Below, one piece after another: positions 55,601 through 64,000 of a stretch of DNA of 64,000 bases (its first letter is position 1; the number at the start of each line of letters is the position of its first letter). Under the pieces are notes generated by a model. It made no database searches. It was not told the origin of the DNA and worked only from the letters and a program-made list of their open reading frames with translations. Origin of the DNA: Mactromeris polynyma (Eukaryota > Mollusca > Bivalvia > Venerida > Mactridae); contig JASFXZ010000032.1 of assembly GCA_032209605.1 (NCBI GenBank), forward strand, positions 4,961,722 to 5,025,721, given 5' to 3'. The position numbers and the translations under genes are program-made.

Positions 55601-58600
55601 CAAGGTTTCCTGGTCTTCTGAAATGAGTCCCAAGGTTTCCTGGTCTTATGAAACGAGTCCCAAGTTTTCCTGGTCTTCTGAAACGAGTCCCAAGGTTTCC
55701 TGGTCTTCTGAAACGAGTCCCAAGGTTTCCTGGTCTTCTGAAACGAGTCCCAAGGTTTCCTGGTCTTCTGAAACGAGTCCCAAGGTTTCCTGGTCTTCTG
55801 AAACGAGTCCCAAGGTTTCCTGGTCTTCTGAAACGAGTCCCAAGGTTTCCTGGTCTTCTGAAACGAGTCCCAAGGTTTCCTGGTCTTCTGAAACGAGTCC
55901 CAAGGTTTCCTGGTCTTCTGAAACGAGTCCCAAGGTTTCCTGGTCTTCTGAAACGAGTCCCAAGGTTTCCTGGTCTTCTGAAACGAGTCCCAAGGTTTCC
56001 TGGTCTTCTGAAACGAGTCCCAAGGTTTCCTGGTCTTCTGAAACATTTAAGTCCCAAGGTTTTGTCTAAGATTGAGTTTGTTTGATGATGGTTGAGTGGA
56101 GGTTCTGACAAAGTAACAGCTTACTACTTGTTAATAATGAAACTTTTGTGTTGCAAGCTTGTGCTGATTATTCAACTTACCCGGTATGTTAAAACTTGGC
56201 AGTGATGAGAATATTTATACGTCAAGTACAAAGAATGGCCTTTAATCTACAAGAAATAACTACTTGAGTAGTTCAGCTACAAAGTGGCTTTGTACCATGG
56301 CTAGGTCGTAGCGGCTTAAGGACCGTCTTAGATTAAAACGATCTATTCACACCTTCAAGTGTTAGTGTAAACAGAAGAAATATTGGTGTTTGACCAAAAC
56401 TGATACTTTACATTCCGCGTAATTTACAAGGTACTCGAGTACGGTCACTTATGTTTAAAATGTAACAAACCCTATGTTGACAATTTGTGGTTGCTTAGAT
56501 ACAAAATTAATTAAAGGTTGTCATGCCTGGTAATTTTCGGCACATTGGATGAAAATTTTGTTTGAAATTGGTTTCCATTTAAATCTGAAGGTGTTTTTTT
56601 AGATTTTTTCTGTAAATAATTACCATAGACCTATAATTCTTCTTTTTCTGAAATTAAATATTCATATATCAAGGTTTTAGCACAAAATGATAATGCCATA
56701 ACTCAGTTTTTGTGAAGGCAATAGTTTGAATTGATATCACACTGTCATAAACTGTAGTTATCAGATAAAGAATAAAATTATAAAAATGTTGATATAGGAA
56801 GATATACGTTGACATGTGAAATAATTATTAATTCTTTGTTGATAATTTCTCGTATAGAATAGATCACTTTGTGTTTAAGTCCACTATTGATCAACTGACA
56901 GAAAGGAAATTAATGTGAAAAATATAGATAGGCCTTTAGACTTCAAAGTATGTACGGGGCTATACAGTCTGACCTCGTTTATTCGACAACCTTCTATCCG
57001 AATACTTGGTATCATCCAAAATAATCATCAGGTCTGGATATATCTTTGGCACGTCAAATTGAAATCGGCTATTTGAAATGGTGTGTTATTCAAAATAAAA
57101 TTTCGGACCCGATGAATTCGAATGAATGAGGTCCGACTGTAATATGAAATGTAAACAATTTGTTGAGCAACATTTTAAACAAAATACGAAGCCGACAAGT
57201 CGGTCTTTAAAGTTTGTCAACGTTCCGAAAGCCACCAGGGACCTCGGCTTTGTACAATCCTCACCCCTAAGTACCCAGTGCACTCTTTATTAACTAGCCG
57301 ACTCATATTGTGGTAGGGGGTATGACCTCTGTAGTAATTACTCCTACTTTGTGGACTCTATATGACAGAAAAATTATTCAAAATTTACGCCATTATGTTA
57401 AGATTGATATAAGTAATGTGAATCATTATCGTTGTGGCGTATAAAACGTAGATAGTCATCAGTTTCATAAAAAGGCTTGTTTTCATAATTTTGATTGTGT
57501 GTTATAACATTGAATTATCAATGTGAATGTACTAAACGCACGAAATTACGTGCATGATAAGAAATTTGCATGAACAGTGATACAATACACTGATAGTAAT
57601 TTGCACATTATTACCACTATTACATTTGGTGGAATTCTTTGTAGTGAACAATATTGCCTAAGTACAGTTGCTAGACGTTGGTTTTTGACAGCCCGTCATT
57701 ATCTGACTGTACGCGCTAACTTAAACCCTTTATTCCATTCTATATGTCTGAATACCCTGCAGATTAACGAGACATACAAATTGAAATCCACATTAAACCG
57801 TATCCAATTTCCATGTAGGTTAATTCCTAACATTCCTGCAGTAAAATATCTTTGACAGATCAATTCTTTTACCGTTTAAATTGTAATATTATTTGAAAAA
57901 TAAAACCATATTTAGCATTTGAATTATAAAGAAATGTTCAATGAATCATAAAGAAATTAGATAGCGCATACCAGGCCAGTGTTTGGGTTAATTATGACAG
58001 TTAATTCACAGTTGAAGTTAAATTAATCCATACTTTAAAAAAATGATATTGCATTTAGCAATGAAATGTAAGTGCATTTTGGTAAAAAATCCACCTTCCG
58101 GGAGAGATTATCAATTGGTAATAGTATAAATTCCAATTACTGTTGTTGTTTGAAGAAAATCTTTGTCTTTGTATACGTCACGACATAAGGCCATGCCAAA
58201 TTGGAATTTTGTTAAGCGTCAACCTAAATTCGTGAAACCTAACTACCTATTCAAAAAAACACAAACTCATAACGAAAAAACAAATATCCTCATATAATAA
58301 GTGATGCATAATTTTAGATATTTTAATGAAAGAAACATCATAAAAACAAAACAAAATGGTTTGTTTCAAAACTAGATCTATACATGAAAAAATCTAATTT
58401 AAAACTGACTCGTTTACACACACATTGACTAGTTTCCGCATAATAATCACATCGTTGTCGAATCATGGACATCGAAAATATTTTTGAATTTCTAGCTTAG
58501 AAAAAATGTTGTTTTTTTGGGCTTGAGGAGCGCAAAACCTAGGCGCACGCGGACGCTTAACAAAATTCCAATTTGGCATGGCCTAAGACAGATGTTTCAA

Positions 58601-61600
58601 TTTCAAACCTTAAAAATGCATCTGTTTAAATAAGTATTACACCCATACTGTTACTAGTCCTCGTTACATTTCAACGACATGCTGGTAAAATGATTAATAA
58701 TTAATTAGACACCTACCTCTTAAAAAATTTCCCGTGCATTTTGTCTGTATGCAATACACTTCATAATTTTGTTTATATTGTCAACGAACTAATGCTGTGT
58801 CCAGGTGTTATGTGAATAAATGTATTTTAACTTGTTGAAGTTGAGCCACCTGTCATTCCGATGGAAATATTTACATAAAACAAACATAATACAACCCATT
58901 GTTAGCATTTTTCAATGCAAGAGTTATTTTGGGTTCTTAAAAAACTTGTTACTTCTGGTAATATGAAGGTAAAGCGTGAGGTTGGCCATCAAACTAATTT
59001 AAGCGCCCAGCATTTTCTGATAGTGCAGAGATTGTACGTCATTATGTGTTACTTTTATTCCCTCCCTGCCTCAGTACCCACTGGTCTTTGTCCCCTCCCT
59101 ATGTGTATCCCCTGGTTTTTTCGGTCTTGTTTTTGTGTCTTAGCATAACGGACCGGCAATCCGTAGACCTGGGTTCGATTCCCGGTAGCGCCATTGACCG
59201 ACTTCGTGTTTCTCAAACTTGACTTTATTTCTATCTTTTCTTTCTAAAATGGTATGCCGAATTTCAGCCCCAAATTGACAAAATAAGGGCCGTGTGGCAT
59301 AATAGGTTTCACCATATAAGGCCTGAAAGAGGCAGATTGTAATTTGTTTTAATATACATTGAGTATGTATGATTTAATATTGTTGTATGTACAACTCTCT
59401 CTCGACTAATCGTAAACATTATACTGATATAAAATATCTTGTGTGGTGAACTTCAGCTCTAAAAATGAATGTAATGTACATATAAGTGATTGAAATGCTA
59501 TCCACGTTCCAATAAAATAAATTACAGTCCATTTAAGATGTAACATTAGATGTTAAATGAGAAATAAATCACTTCATCTATCTTTTATAGTAATCTGTTT
59601 TACAATTGATCTGAAAGGTTTGAATGTTTAGAACAGAATGCTTTTCATGTAGGATATATTTATATGTGTTTCATTCTACTTGCTATGACCTCAGTTCAAG
59701 GCCATGGAAAGGGAGGGGGGTTGCACCATCCTTCTGAAAAACAAGACAAGAAAACCTTTGTTAATATTTGTTAATTAATGAAATGCTGTGAGATTTTTTT
59801 CCATTAATATTTGAAGTAGACAATACCGAAATGCACTCCCCCACCCACCCACCAAAATTATTGTTCTCATTTTCAGCAAGATTTGCCTCCATTGCACCCT
59901 CCCCCTCCCCCATGCTCGTCCAGGAAGCTGAAGCTGATGATAGCCTCACACTTGGATAAGAGATATACATGTAACAAGAATCCTATGTTCAACTATAGTA
60001 AAGTTTGTTCTTTCTTCATGTATTTGAACCCCTACATAAAGTTGGTAGGATGTGATCGAATATAGATGGATAAATAGACATTGAAAGTTTGTAGTTGTTT
60101 TAACTAAGGAGAGAGAATAACTTACTACAAAGACTTCCCACAAGCATCGCTGACGTTTTTTGCCCTTCATCAGAAAATGTTCTCCAAATTAAATGTCGAA
60201 TAAACTAGTATATATGTATTTGCAAATAGAAAATGAATTGGGAAACAACGAATGAAAATTATTGAATATTCGTTCGGAAGGTTGATCGAATATTTCAATA
60301 CTAGAATTGCCATTTGTTGACATCCCTTAAGTTATTTCCTTCAGTATTCAGTTTTCTTTGTGCTATGAAATTGTCAAATATGGTGATTCAACCTGCTTTG
60401 TTTCATTTGTAACTATTGTTTCAAATGAATAATTTTACTACCATTGTCGCCTAATTTATCGTTTAAATGACTCACCACGGTAATCAGTTAGTTGTTGTTT
60501 TTTTCAAAATGTCCCATTAAAGTTATTGATAGCTTTGTTGGTTTCTAATAAAACGATAATAATGAGAAAAAACCTGATTTATCTAACTTTCTTGCTGACT
60601 TGCTTCATCGACGATGTAAATTTTGTTTGAATTTAAATCCATTAAGTAATTACCTTTATTGTACGAAAGAAACTTTATTTAAATATATTGAAGTTAAAGA
60701 TTTGAATTACGATAAATATTACAGAAACAAATGAATAATGATTTTTTTTTTGTATTTCGGATTTTTTTTGTTGGTCGTATTCTTTGAAGTATTTTATCAA
60801 ACTCGCTTATCATTTTAAGCTTTTTTATGCCCCGCAAGGGAGACTGCGTGACTGAGCAATGAGATGATATTAGTTTTTTTCGCTGACTGCAGTCGATTGT
60901 AAAACAGTGTTAACATTTCAAGCCAGCTGACTCTAACATTCATTGACAACGTATCTAGCCAGACATCGAGAACGTATCTAGCCGGACATCGACGACATAT
61001 CTAGTGTGCCACCTTCCATCTAGCCGGACATCGACGACATATCTAGTGTGCCACCTTCCGCGTTTGTTTTACTTTATCTGAAGATAATCATTTATCCGCA
61101 TTCTGTAGCTACTAATTATAAACAATACGCTTGTAATTAATTCGGTATACTTACGTTTTGTGTACAAAACAATACAAAGTATAAGTGCCGGATAAGTGGA
61201 TCCTGGTATGAATTGTGTATTTAAAAAAAAGTCCATTTCTCTCGTAAATTAGGAGAAATGTAGCAAATACAACATGTTTAAGGGTATTGTATAGAACACA
61301 TTTTGTGTAGATACTGGGCGAAAGTACTCTGCATGTTGATGTTTAGCGCTTTCCAAGTCCCTCTTTGTTTTGTGTTTGTCTTTTAAGTATTTTCTTGAGT
61401 CTTGGGTGTCTTTTAGTCTGTATCATTCTGAGGCTTGTTTTTATTTAGTCGGTGTCATACAGATGCTTGTTGTTATTAAGTCAGTGTCAAACAGAGGCTT
61501 GTCATTTAAATGAAATTCACAAGTGTTTTGTAAAAAAAATTATATTTTACATCAGATTCAGCAACTTTATTGTAATTTTTTGGACCCTTAATGGACAAAT

Positions 61601-62666
61601 ATGGAGTATGCCTAAATTGAGTTATCTTACAACTTAGGTTTATCACTCTCATTGACTGCTTTGGACTTTTAACTAATACTGAAGCTTAATTCAGGGATTG
61701 GGAAGGCTGCAGAAAAAACTTCCATGTTGGGAGTCAAACACATGACCTTCGAATCCATAGTCTGATGCTTTTAACCCCTTGACCACGATGAACCCCTGGG
61801 GTTTATTGAATACATGGACCCCTTGTGTAACCCTCAAACATTCTTTTAACTGTGTGTAGTCTTTGTTATTGTAAGTAATTAACCGTATTTCTCCTCGGTG
61901 ACTGTACATTTTGTGAAGGTCTCGTAATCAGTCTAATAAAACAAAGAACGTCATCCATTATTTTCATGGCTTGGTTAATGGCGTGTGGTAAGAAAAGCTT
62001 GACAATCGCTCATCAGTTTGTCAGTCAGCAATGTGTACATTTATTTTATAAATTAATTATTTTGCACAAAACGTCTGACGTAGTTTTGGTATCAAAGCGA
62101 AAGTTAGGCATCAAACCCCTAAAATTATCCTTATTTGGCCCTTTGCTTGTAAATTGGTATCCTGTGACCTTCAATTTTGTCTTACTTTACATCTCTATAT
62201 ACATCAGTGCAATTCAAGAAATAAATAGTAACATTTTGGGTTGATATTATACCTTGTTTCAGACGTCGTATGAATATGTGTGTAAGAAATTGTTTGTATA
62301 TTATAATTATATATTTATGCTACAGTTACTGCCCTTTGCTACCCTTATATTATCAATATGAGTTGTGAAAAAATAGTTGTTTTGACAGACAGCAGCTACA
62401 CGGTATGTTTGGAATTATGGGTAGATGGAATCATGGGAAGGCCAATGATGCATATAGGGGTCGTCAACTAAATTATCAGACTGCATGAGAGTGTCCAAAA
62501 AAGATAAGGACACCTTTATGGTGAAAAGAGCATTGAACCTGTGGCATTAGAGTTCTTTGAATATTGTTTGTATCTGTTCATCTTATTTCTGCTTTCAGGT
62601 CGAACGTTGCGAGGGAAGGCATTCTATAATGTTCATGGGAAGGTTTATTGTGAAGAAGATTATTTA
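24399..62666 (+). CDS. jub: Ajuba/LIMD1/WTIP-family LIM protein (3' part beyond window)
   Basis: Exons 24399-25680, 54673-54774 and 62599-62666 join in frame to 484 residues. Residues 1-403 are disordered and rich in Ser, Pro, Asn and Gln, with four Ser-Pro-Arg sites (119, 134, 174, 190), two PPPPY motifs (146-150, 333-337) and six glutamines at 301-306. Residues 404-427 ([15 protein letters not shown]...GEYFG) are the conserved pre-LIM helix. LIM1 is complete: C430, C433, H452, C455, C458, C461, C479 and D482. The phrases [10 protein letters not shown] and [13 protein letters not shown] distinguish the Ajuba family from zyxin/LPP. LIM2 and LIM3 should lie to the right. Family members act at adherens junctions and restrain LATS/Warts in Hippo signalling. 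The ATG lies in a good context (ACAATGG). Confidence 0.92.
25681..27850. other. jub intron 1, first 2.2 kb
   Basis: AT-rich intron start with no exon-like sequence and no repeat with clear ends. Confidence 0.4.
27851..28014 (+). mobile_element. MITE with CAGGGGTTCCA termini, complete copy
   Basis: Starts CAGGGGTTCCATTTGACC and ends CTAGTGGAACCCCTG. CATAT immediately precedes and follows it, a candidate 5-bp target duplication. The interior has ATAAAATGGTAAAATC, shared by all copies. Confidence 0.8.
28015..33052. other. jub intron 1 interior, no elements recognised
   Basis: Read on both strands. Open frames at 30093-30386, 30772-30963 and 31241-31561 have no family resemblance. The stretch 30230-30450 is richer in GC than its surroundings but unassigned. 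A 15-residue echo of a LINE ([13 protein letters not shown]) is readable at about 29640-29690 and is too short to call. Confidence 0.4.
33053..33230 (+). mobile_element. CAGGGGTTCCA-family MITE, copy
   Basis: CAGGGGATCCATTTGACC at the left, TTAGTGGACCCCTTG at the right; the interior matches the 27851 copy. Confidence 0.75.
34170..34323. mobile_element. Tigger-like MITE, GAACGAGGTC family
   Basis: CAGTTGGACCTCATTAATTCGA at the left and GATTGAACTAGGTCAGACCG at the right; interior GGTATCATCCGAAATAAATA as in the sister copies. Confidence 0.75.
34690..34825. mobile_element. CCAAT-bearing MITE, copy 2
   Basis: GAGTTTGGAGGCGTGTCTCA, then TGATTGGTTGG, TTTGACCAATGGCAA and AGACTGGTATCCAAAT: the same order of parts as 39392-39556. 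Confidence 0.65.
35620..35792 (+). mobile_element. CAGGGGTTCCA-family MITE, copy
   Basis: CAGGGGTTTGATTTGACA at the left and CCCCTAGTGGAACCCC at the right, with the shared interior ACAAAATGGTAAAATC. Confidence 0.75.
35940..36050. mobile_element. CCAAT-bearing MITE, decayed copy 3
   Basis: Keeps AAAACCAGTCT, TTGACCAATGGCAAGGCTGC and ATTTTGAGACATTCACCGAA; the GATTGGTT half is lost. Confidence 0.5.
36886..37750. repeat. 29-bp minisatellite, about 29 copies
   Basis: Unit GGGTGAGTTGAGGGTAAATG plus CCAGTATCC. Copies are nearly identical except for an A/G alternation (GTTAAGGG or GTTGAGGG) and decay at both edges. The - strand is open in more than one frame because three units (87 bp) keep frame. 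Confidence 0.95.
38448..38605. repeat. Decayed TIR-motif repeats (CTCTAGAGCAGC...CAACAACCTCTC)
   Basis: CTGTGCAACCTTTCTAGAGC opens two further CCCTCTCTAGAGCA repeats, then later AACCTCTC-TGAACAACAACCTCTCAACAACAGCC. It matches the plan of the TA-flanked element at 43750-44039. Confidence 0.5.
38640..38825 (-). mobile_element. CAGGGGTTCCA-family MITE, reverse copy with poly-G end
   Basis: Contains GATTTTACCATTTTATTGTC and GTCAAAATGTGGCTTTTTGG and ends GGGTCAAATGCGACCCCTG, the reverse complement of the family. Confidence 0.7.
38643..38662 (+). repeat. Poly-G tract of about 20 bases
   Basis: A pure guanine run sits next to the left edge of a reverse-oriented CAGGGGTTCCA-type MITE, where the CCCC/GGGG of its terminus would be. 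It is prone to quadruplex formation and length error. Confidence 0.9.
39249..39332 (-). mobile_element. tRNA-like SINE head with intact Pol III boxes
   Basis: On the - strand TAGTTCAATTGG fits an A box and GGGTTCGAACCCC is a perfect B box. A full cloverleaf is not convincing, so a SINE or tRNA pseudogene is more likely than a working tRNA. Confidence 0.5.
39392..39556. mobile_element. CCAAT-bearing MITE, best copy
   Basis: Starts CAGGGGG and ends GGCCCTG. Inner inverted arms are GAGTTTGGTGACCAGTCT and AGACTGGTCTCCAAAC. Between them are TGATTGGTTG and TTAACCAATGGCAA, an inverted CCAAT pair. Confidence 0.75.
40005..40090. repeat. Two-copy direct repeat of 42 bp
   Basis: TCCTGTTTAAGTTGCAATTA followed by CACCAGTCxCCTTTGGCTACTG occurs twice back to back with one substitution. 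Confidence 0.85.
40141..40320. mobile_element. 180-bp MITE with CAGGCCCCGAT termini
   Basis: CAGGCCCCGATTTCCCGAAG at the left and CTTTGGGAGATCGGGGCCTG at the right are inverted repeats that continue for about 29 bp. CTCAAA/TTGAG-type words recur inside, giving further self-pairing. No clear target duplication. Confidence 0.85.
40990..41405. repeat. 33-bp pyrimidine-rich minisatellite
   Basis: Unit GTGCATCATTTTCTACCCTC plus ATCCCATCCCCCT, about 6 good copies on the right and decayed ones on the left. As 33 is a multiple of three, all three + frames are open. Confidence 0.85.
41406..43139. other. jub intron 1 interior, nothing recognised
   Basis: AT-rich, without repeats having clear ends and without an open frame longer than 60 codons. 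Confidence 0.4.
43750..44039. mobile_element. Tigger-like MITE with reiterated CAACAACCTCTC motif
   Basis: Left CAGTTCTACCTCTCTCAAGC and right GCAGAGGTTGCACTG are inverted ends flanked by TA. The interior repeats 'CAACAACCTCTCTTCAG' six or more times, so the terminal motif has been amplified within the element. Confidence 0.7.
44699..44763. repeat. 65-nt near-perfect hairpin
   Basis: Arms of 26 bp (AACATTTTGTTGTGTTTC... and its complement) pair with one mismatch around a 13-base loop, CATTTCACAGCAC. It is the size of a pre-miRNA hairpin but may be the end of the dispersed repeat that follows. Confidence 0.85.
44764..45200. repeat. Dispersed repeat with GAACCAGACTTATTTT blocks
   Basis: The phrase GAACCAGACTTATTTT occurs at about 44804 and again at about 45176; the first follows GGTCGGTCGGTTAACTTAC. 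I think this is a dispersed element with the hairpin at its left edge, but no family can be named. Confidence 0.45.
46175..46240 (+). mobile_element. Fragment of the CAGGGGTTCCA MITE
   Basis: CAGCGGTTCCATTTGACCCC followed by GACATTTTGACCCTAAGGATT matches the left part of the family. Confidence 0.55.
46930..47100. repeat. Pyrimidine-rich tandem repeat (CTACTTTTCCCCTCA)
   Basis: About ten copies of a 15-17 bp unit. Nearly all pyrimidine on the + strand, a sequence type able to form triplex DNA. Confidence 0.85.
47100..47514. repeat. 31-bp minisatellite derived from a MITE terminal motif
   Basis: About 13 copies of GGTTGTTGTGTAGAGAGGGC plus CACTCCAGAGA. The right edge ends GAGAGCTTGCACTG, matching the GAGGTTGCACTG terminus of the 43750-44039 element, so the array looks like an amplified MITE end. 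Confidence 0.85.
47909..48177. mobile_element. Tigger-like MITE with internal duplication
   Basis: Left CAGTAATACCTCACTTTAAA and right TTTATTGAGGTTTACTG are inverted ends flanked by TA. The block TTTTGAGTCCATTTT...GCTCTT(C/T)ATTCAACCT occurs twice. Confidence 0.78.
48927..49124 (-). mobile_element. CAGGGGTTCCA-family MITE, reverse copy
   Basis: CAGGGGTTCAATGTGCACTA at the left, GATTTTACCATTTTATAGCC inside and AAGGTCAAATGAATCCCTG at the right: the reverse complement of the 27851 copy. Confidence 0.75.
49125..51529. other. jub intron 1 interior, nothing assigned
   Basis: No exon-like frame. The stretch at 49340-49430 (GACGATTCCGCGATCCCGTG...) is markedly richer in GC than its surroundings and may be a repeat fragment. 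Confidence 0.4.
51530..51708. mobile_element. Tigger-like MITE, GAACGAGGTT family, good copy
   Basis: CAGTTGAACCTCGTTTATTCGA at the left and TCGAATGAACGAGGTTTGACTG at the right: a 22-bp inverted repeat with two mismatches, with TA following the right end. Best preserved of the five copies. Confidence 0.82.
52290..52345 (-). mobile_element. tRNA-like SINE head fragment
   Basis: On the - strand CCCGGTTAGCTCAATTGGTA is an A-box half. The B box is not evident. Related to the fragment at 16388. Confidence 0.4.
53110..53275 (+). mobile_element. tRNA-derived SINE
   Basis: Head CCTTGGCTGAGTGGTTAAGG is a clear A box; AAGGTTTGAGTCCCG is a B box about 45 bp on. A non-tRNA body follows. Confidence 0.6.
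54355..54585 (+). mobile_element. tRNA-derived SINE with AATAAA-type tail
   Basis: GTATGGTTAAGGGGTCCAGG resembles an A-box half and GGTCATGAGTTCGAGTTC a B box. It ends GAAATAAAAGAACTGAATTG, an A-rich tail, about 90 bp before jub exon 2. Confidence 0.55.
54673..54774 (+). CDS. jub: jub exon 2 (first zinc finger of LIM1)
   Basis: Encodes residues 428-461: CFKC...[17 protein letters not shown] and CCSC. Acceptor TATTTTCAG, donor GTAAGT. Confidence 0.94.
55500..56045. repeat. 30-bp minisatellite, nearly homogeneous
   Basis: From 55617 to 56044 about 14 copies of CCCAAGGTTTCCTGGTCTTC plus TGAAACGAGT in exact 30-bp register, almost all identical; decayed copies extend to the left. At least two + frames and three - frames are open because 30 is a multiple of three. 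Confidence 0.96.
56966..57139. mobile_element. Tigger-like MITE, GAACGAGGTC family
   Basis: CAGTCTGACCTCGTTTATTCGA at the left and TCGAATGAATGAGGTCCGACTG at the right: 22-bp inverted ends with two mismatches. TA precedes the left end. Confidence 0.82.
58189..58583. mobile_element. PIF/Harbinger-like MITE, TAA target duplication
   Basis: GGCCATGCCAAATTGGAATT continues to GTTAAGCGTC at the left; the right end is the exact reverse complement over at least 30 bp. TAA precedes and follows the element, the 3-bp TWA duplication typical of PIF/Harbinger. The 395 bp have no frame. Confidence 0.9.
59142..59193 (+). mobile_element. tRNA-like 3' half
   Basis: A possible anticodon stem ACGGA/TCCGT is followed by GGGTTCGATTCCCGGTAGCGCCA, a clear T-arm/B box and acceptor end. 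The 5' half is missing, so it is a tRNA fragment or SINE remnant. Confidence 0.5.
60945..61060. repeat. Short tandem repeat CTAGCCGGACATCGACGACA
   Basis: Four partial copies of ATCTAGCC-GACATCGA-GAC and two copies of a 40-bp unit ending GTGTGCCACCTTCC. Confidence 0.8.
61695..61795 (-). mobile_element. tRNA-derived SINE head
   Basis: On the - strand GTGGTCAAGGGGTTAAAAGC is an A-box half and GGTCATGTGTTTGACTCCC a B-box half. Confidence 0.5.
62599..62666 (+). CDS. jub: jub exon 3 (second zinc finger of LIM1)
   Basis: Encodes residues 462-484, [22 protein letters not shown], completing LIM1. Acceptor TGCTTTCAG, donor GTAAGT. The next exon should start LIM2. Confidence 0.94.
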
Positions 62667-64000
62667 GTAAGTCTTAATATTATTCATACTAATCTACCTA
62701 CAGAAAATATCGCAAGAGTTGATGCCCTTGTGTAGACTCTCCAGTTTTCCTGATTTTTCCTGTTTTTTTAAAGTTCTATGTTTTCCTAGTTTTCCAAAAC
62801 AGCTCCTTAAGTATTCCTACTTTTTCATCAGCAGAGAAGAATGTTGGATAAGGTTTATTGGTTTTTAAATGTGAATTTGGAGATTTTCTTGCTGAAGAAG
62901 ACAAGAGGATGTTTAGTTGACAGGCTCCTTTGCTGAAAGTGTTATGTAGTGGTCTGGCATCACTGGTGCATAGTCCAGTCTTTTTCAACTGCTGACTAAA
63001 ACATTTGGCCTATCCTTCAGTGATACCTGCAAGTGACTTCTGAAACAAATAATCTGTCAACTAAACTATCCAATTGCCTTGCAGTATGATAATCAAAGAG
63101 AAACAGGCTGCGTAGGTAACATATTTCCATTCAATATTTCCTATTTTTGTTATAGACTTCCTACTTTTTCCTACTTTTTTTCCTAGTTTTCTTTGACTTT
63201 CATTCCTTATTTTTCTCCTACTTTTTTGGTATATATACTGTTGGAGAGCCTGTTGATGATGATTATGTTGTCTTTGATGGTAATTAATGCATTGTGGGTA
63301 AAGGAGTGGCTACTATAGGCTTGCCAAACTCTCAATCTGTTCCGACAAAAAGGGGACAGAAATAGCGGGAGTTTTTCCAAGAAAGGTCGAAGTACTTTTC
63401 ATCAAGTGTTTGTTTACTGTTAATATGTAAATGACTTGTAAGGAAGGTGGGGGTAAAATCATCGAACCATGTTTGCACTATATCTAATTATAAATTGTTA
63501 TATTTAAATACTGTGATTAGGATATAATAATTACTAAAAATGTTATATTTTCAGTCTAGCTAACCGCACTTCATGACTTTATGACCAAGGGTTAATAATA
63601 CATTGCTATTGTTAGTGTATTTCTGTTAGACTGGTTTATATAATAGTAACACGCAATTATAGATAGCTTGTTTTACGAGCTATTTATACCTATATTAAGC
63701 GACATGGCTAATCTTTAAACCGTCTTAATAATGACTTAATGGTGAAAATATGTCGTATGACGTAAGCTAAATGTTTGTATCTAGGGACGATCTTGAATCG
63801 TCAAATACAAGTAAGAAAAGTACAAAAAATGTCCGCGTAGATATTCGGCTATCTTTACCATCTCGAACTTGAGTCATTTTGTGTTAATGCTTAAAAAATG
63901 GTACAATTTCGGTTACTTAATAGTTTAAACTTGAACTCTGGTATATTTATTCAATATTTTGTGGCCATAGTTGATTATTTAAACACATGAATTACATTTT
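62667..64000 (+). other. Start of jub intron 3
   Basis: No LIM2-like exon was found before the window ends. Several TTTCCTAxTTTT phrases at 62750-63230 form a loose pyrimidine-rich repeat. Confidence 0.6.

Larger units (their letters stand above)
54775..62598 (+). other. jub intron 2 (7.8 kb)
   Basis: Splits LIM1 within its hinge. Contains a duplicated 30-bp block near 54815-54885 (AAAAGGCAACTAAAGATTGTCC twice), the 30-bp array, MITEs and SINE heads listed separately. The 92-codon frame at 57577-57855 has no family resemblance. Confidence 0.7.

Noticed and set aside
55470..56111. Open frames of 125-199 codons on both strands
   Set aside because: Artefact of the 30-bp array, whose length is a multiple of three; no splice or start support.
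57577..57855. 92-codon open frame
   Set aside because: No domain, no splice context and no resemblance to any family I know.
59142..59193. Functional tRNA gene
   Set aside because: The T-arm and acceptor end are good, but the D-arm half is missing and the anticodon loop lacks the usual T33.

Overview
This is animal nuclear DNA, most likely from a bivalve mollusc. It is AT-rich, its genes are split into many short exons with GT/AG splice sites, and most of the length is intron packed with miniature transposons (MITEs), tRNA-derived SINEs and minisatellites. Two dispersed repeats are ones I know from bivalve genomes: one with a GAGGGCCATGATGGCCC core at about 6.08-6.29 kb, and a 'GTGACCTTGACCTTTGACC...GGGGGCATAAT' element at 0.60-0.81 kb. 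The species cannot be fixed from the sequence alone.

Three protein-coding genes can be supported. (1) At 2187-4844 on the + strand is a complete two-exon TRIM-like gene: two B-boxes, a coiled coil and a C-terminal NHL-like propeller, with no RING. (2) At 23719-7109 on the - strand are 21 exons of DHX35, a spliceosome-associated DEAH-box RNA helicase. All 21 junctions keep frame and give 596 codons from the start methionine. The last ~100 residues of the family are not found in the window, so either the missing exons lie beyond the left edge, which would put the TRIM gene antisense inside a DHX35 intron, or the 3' end is rearranged. (3) From 24399 to beyond the right edge on the + strand is an Ajuba/LIMD1/WTIP-family (jub) LIM-domain gene. 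It has one large proline/serine-rich exon, a 29 kb intron, two exons that complete LIM domain 1, and then the window ends. DHX35 and jub are divergent, with 679 bp between their start codons.

Layout: 0-2.1 kb, SINEs and a bivalve repeat; 2.2-4.8 kb, TRIM-like gene; 5-7 kb, repeats and an internally deleted mariner element; 7.1-23.7 kb, DHX35 with several MITE families, a LINE fragment and three tandem arrays in its introns; 23.7-24.4 kb, shared promoter region; 24.4-25.7 kb, first jub coding exon; 25.7-54.7 kb, jub intron 1 with many MITEs and four minisatellite or low-complexity arrays; 54.7-62.6 kb, jub exon 2 and intron 2, with a nearly homogeneous 30-bp array and a PIF/Harbinger-like MITE; 62.6-64 kb, jub exon 3 and the start of intron 3.

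The genes do not form a pathway. DHX35 acts in pre-mRNA splicing, Ajuba proteins work at adherens junctions and in Hippo signalling, and the TRIM-like protein belongs to a class that is expanded in bivalves. No operon, CRISPR array, rRNA or intact transposase gene was seen. The most unusual features are three substitutions in DHX35 helicase motifs, the possible nested antisense TRIM gene, MITEs whose terminal motif has been amplified into tandem arrays, a MITE family carrying paired CCAAT boxes, and a 65-nt near-perfect hairpin in the jub intron.
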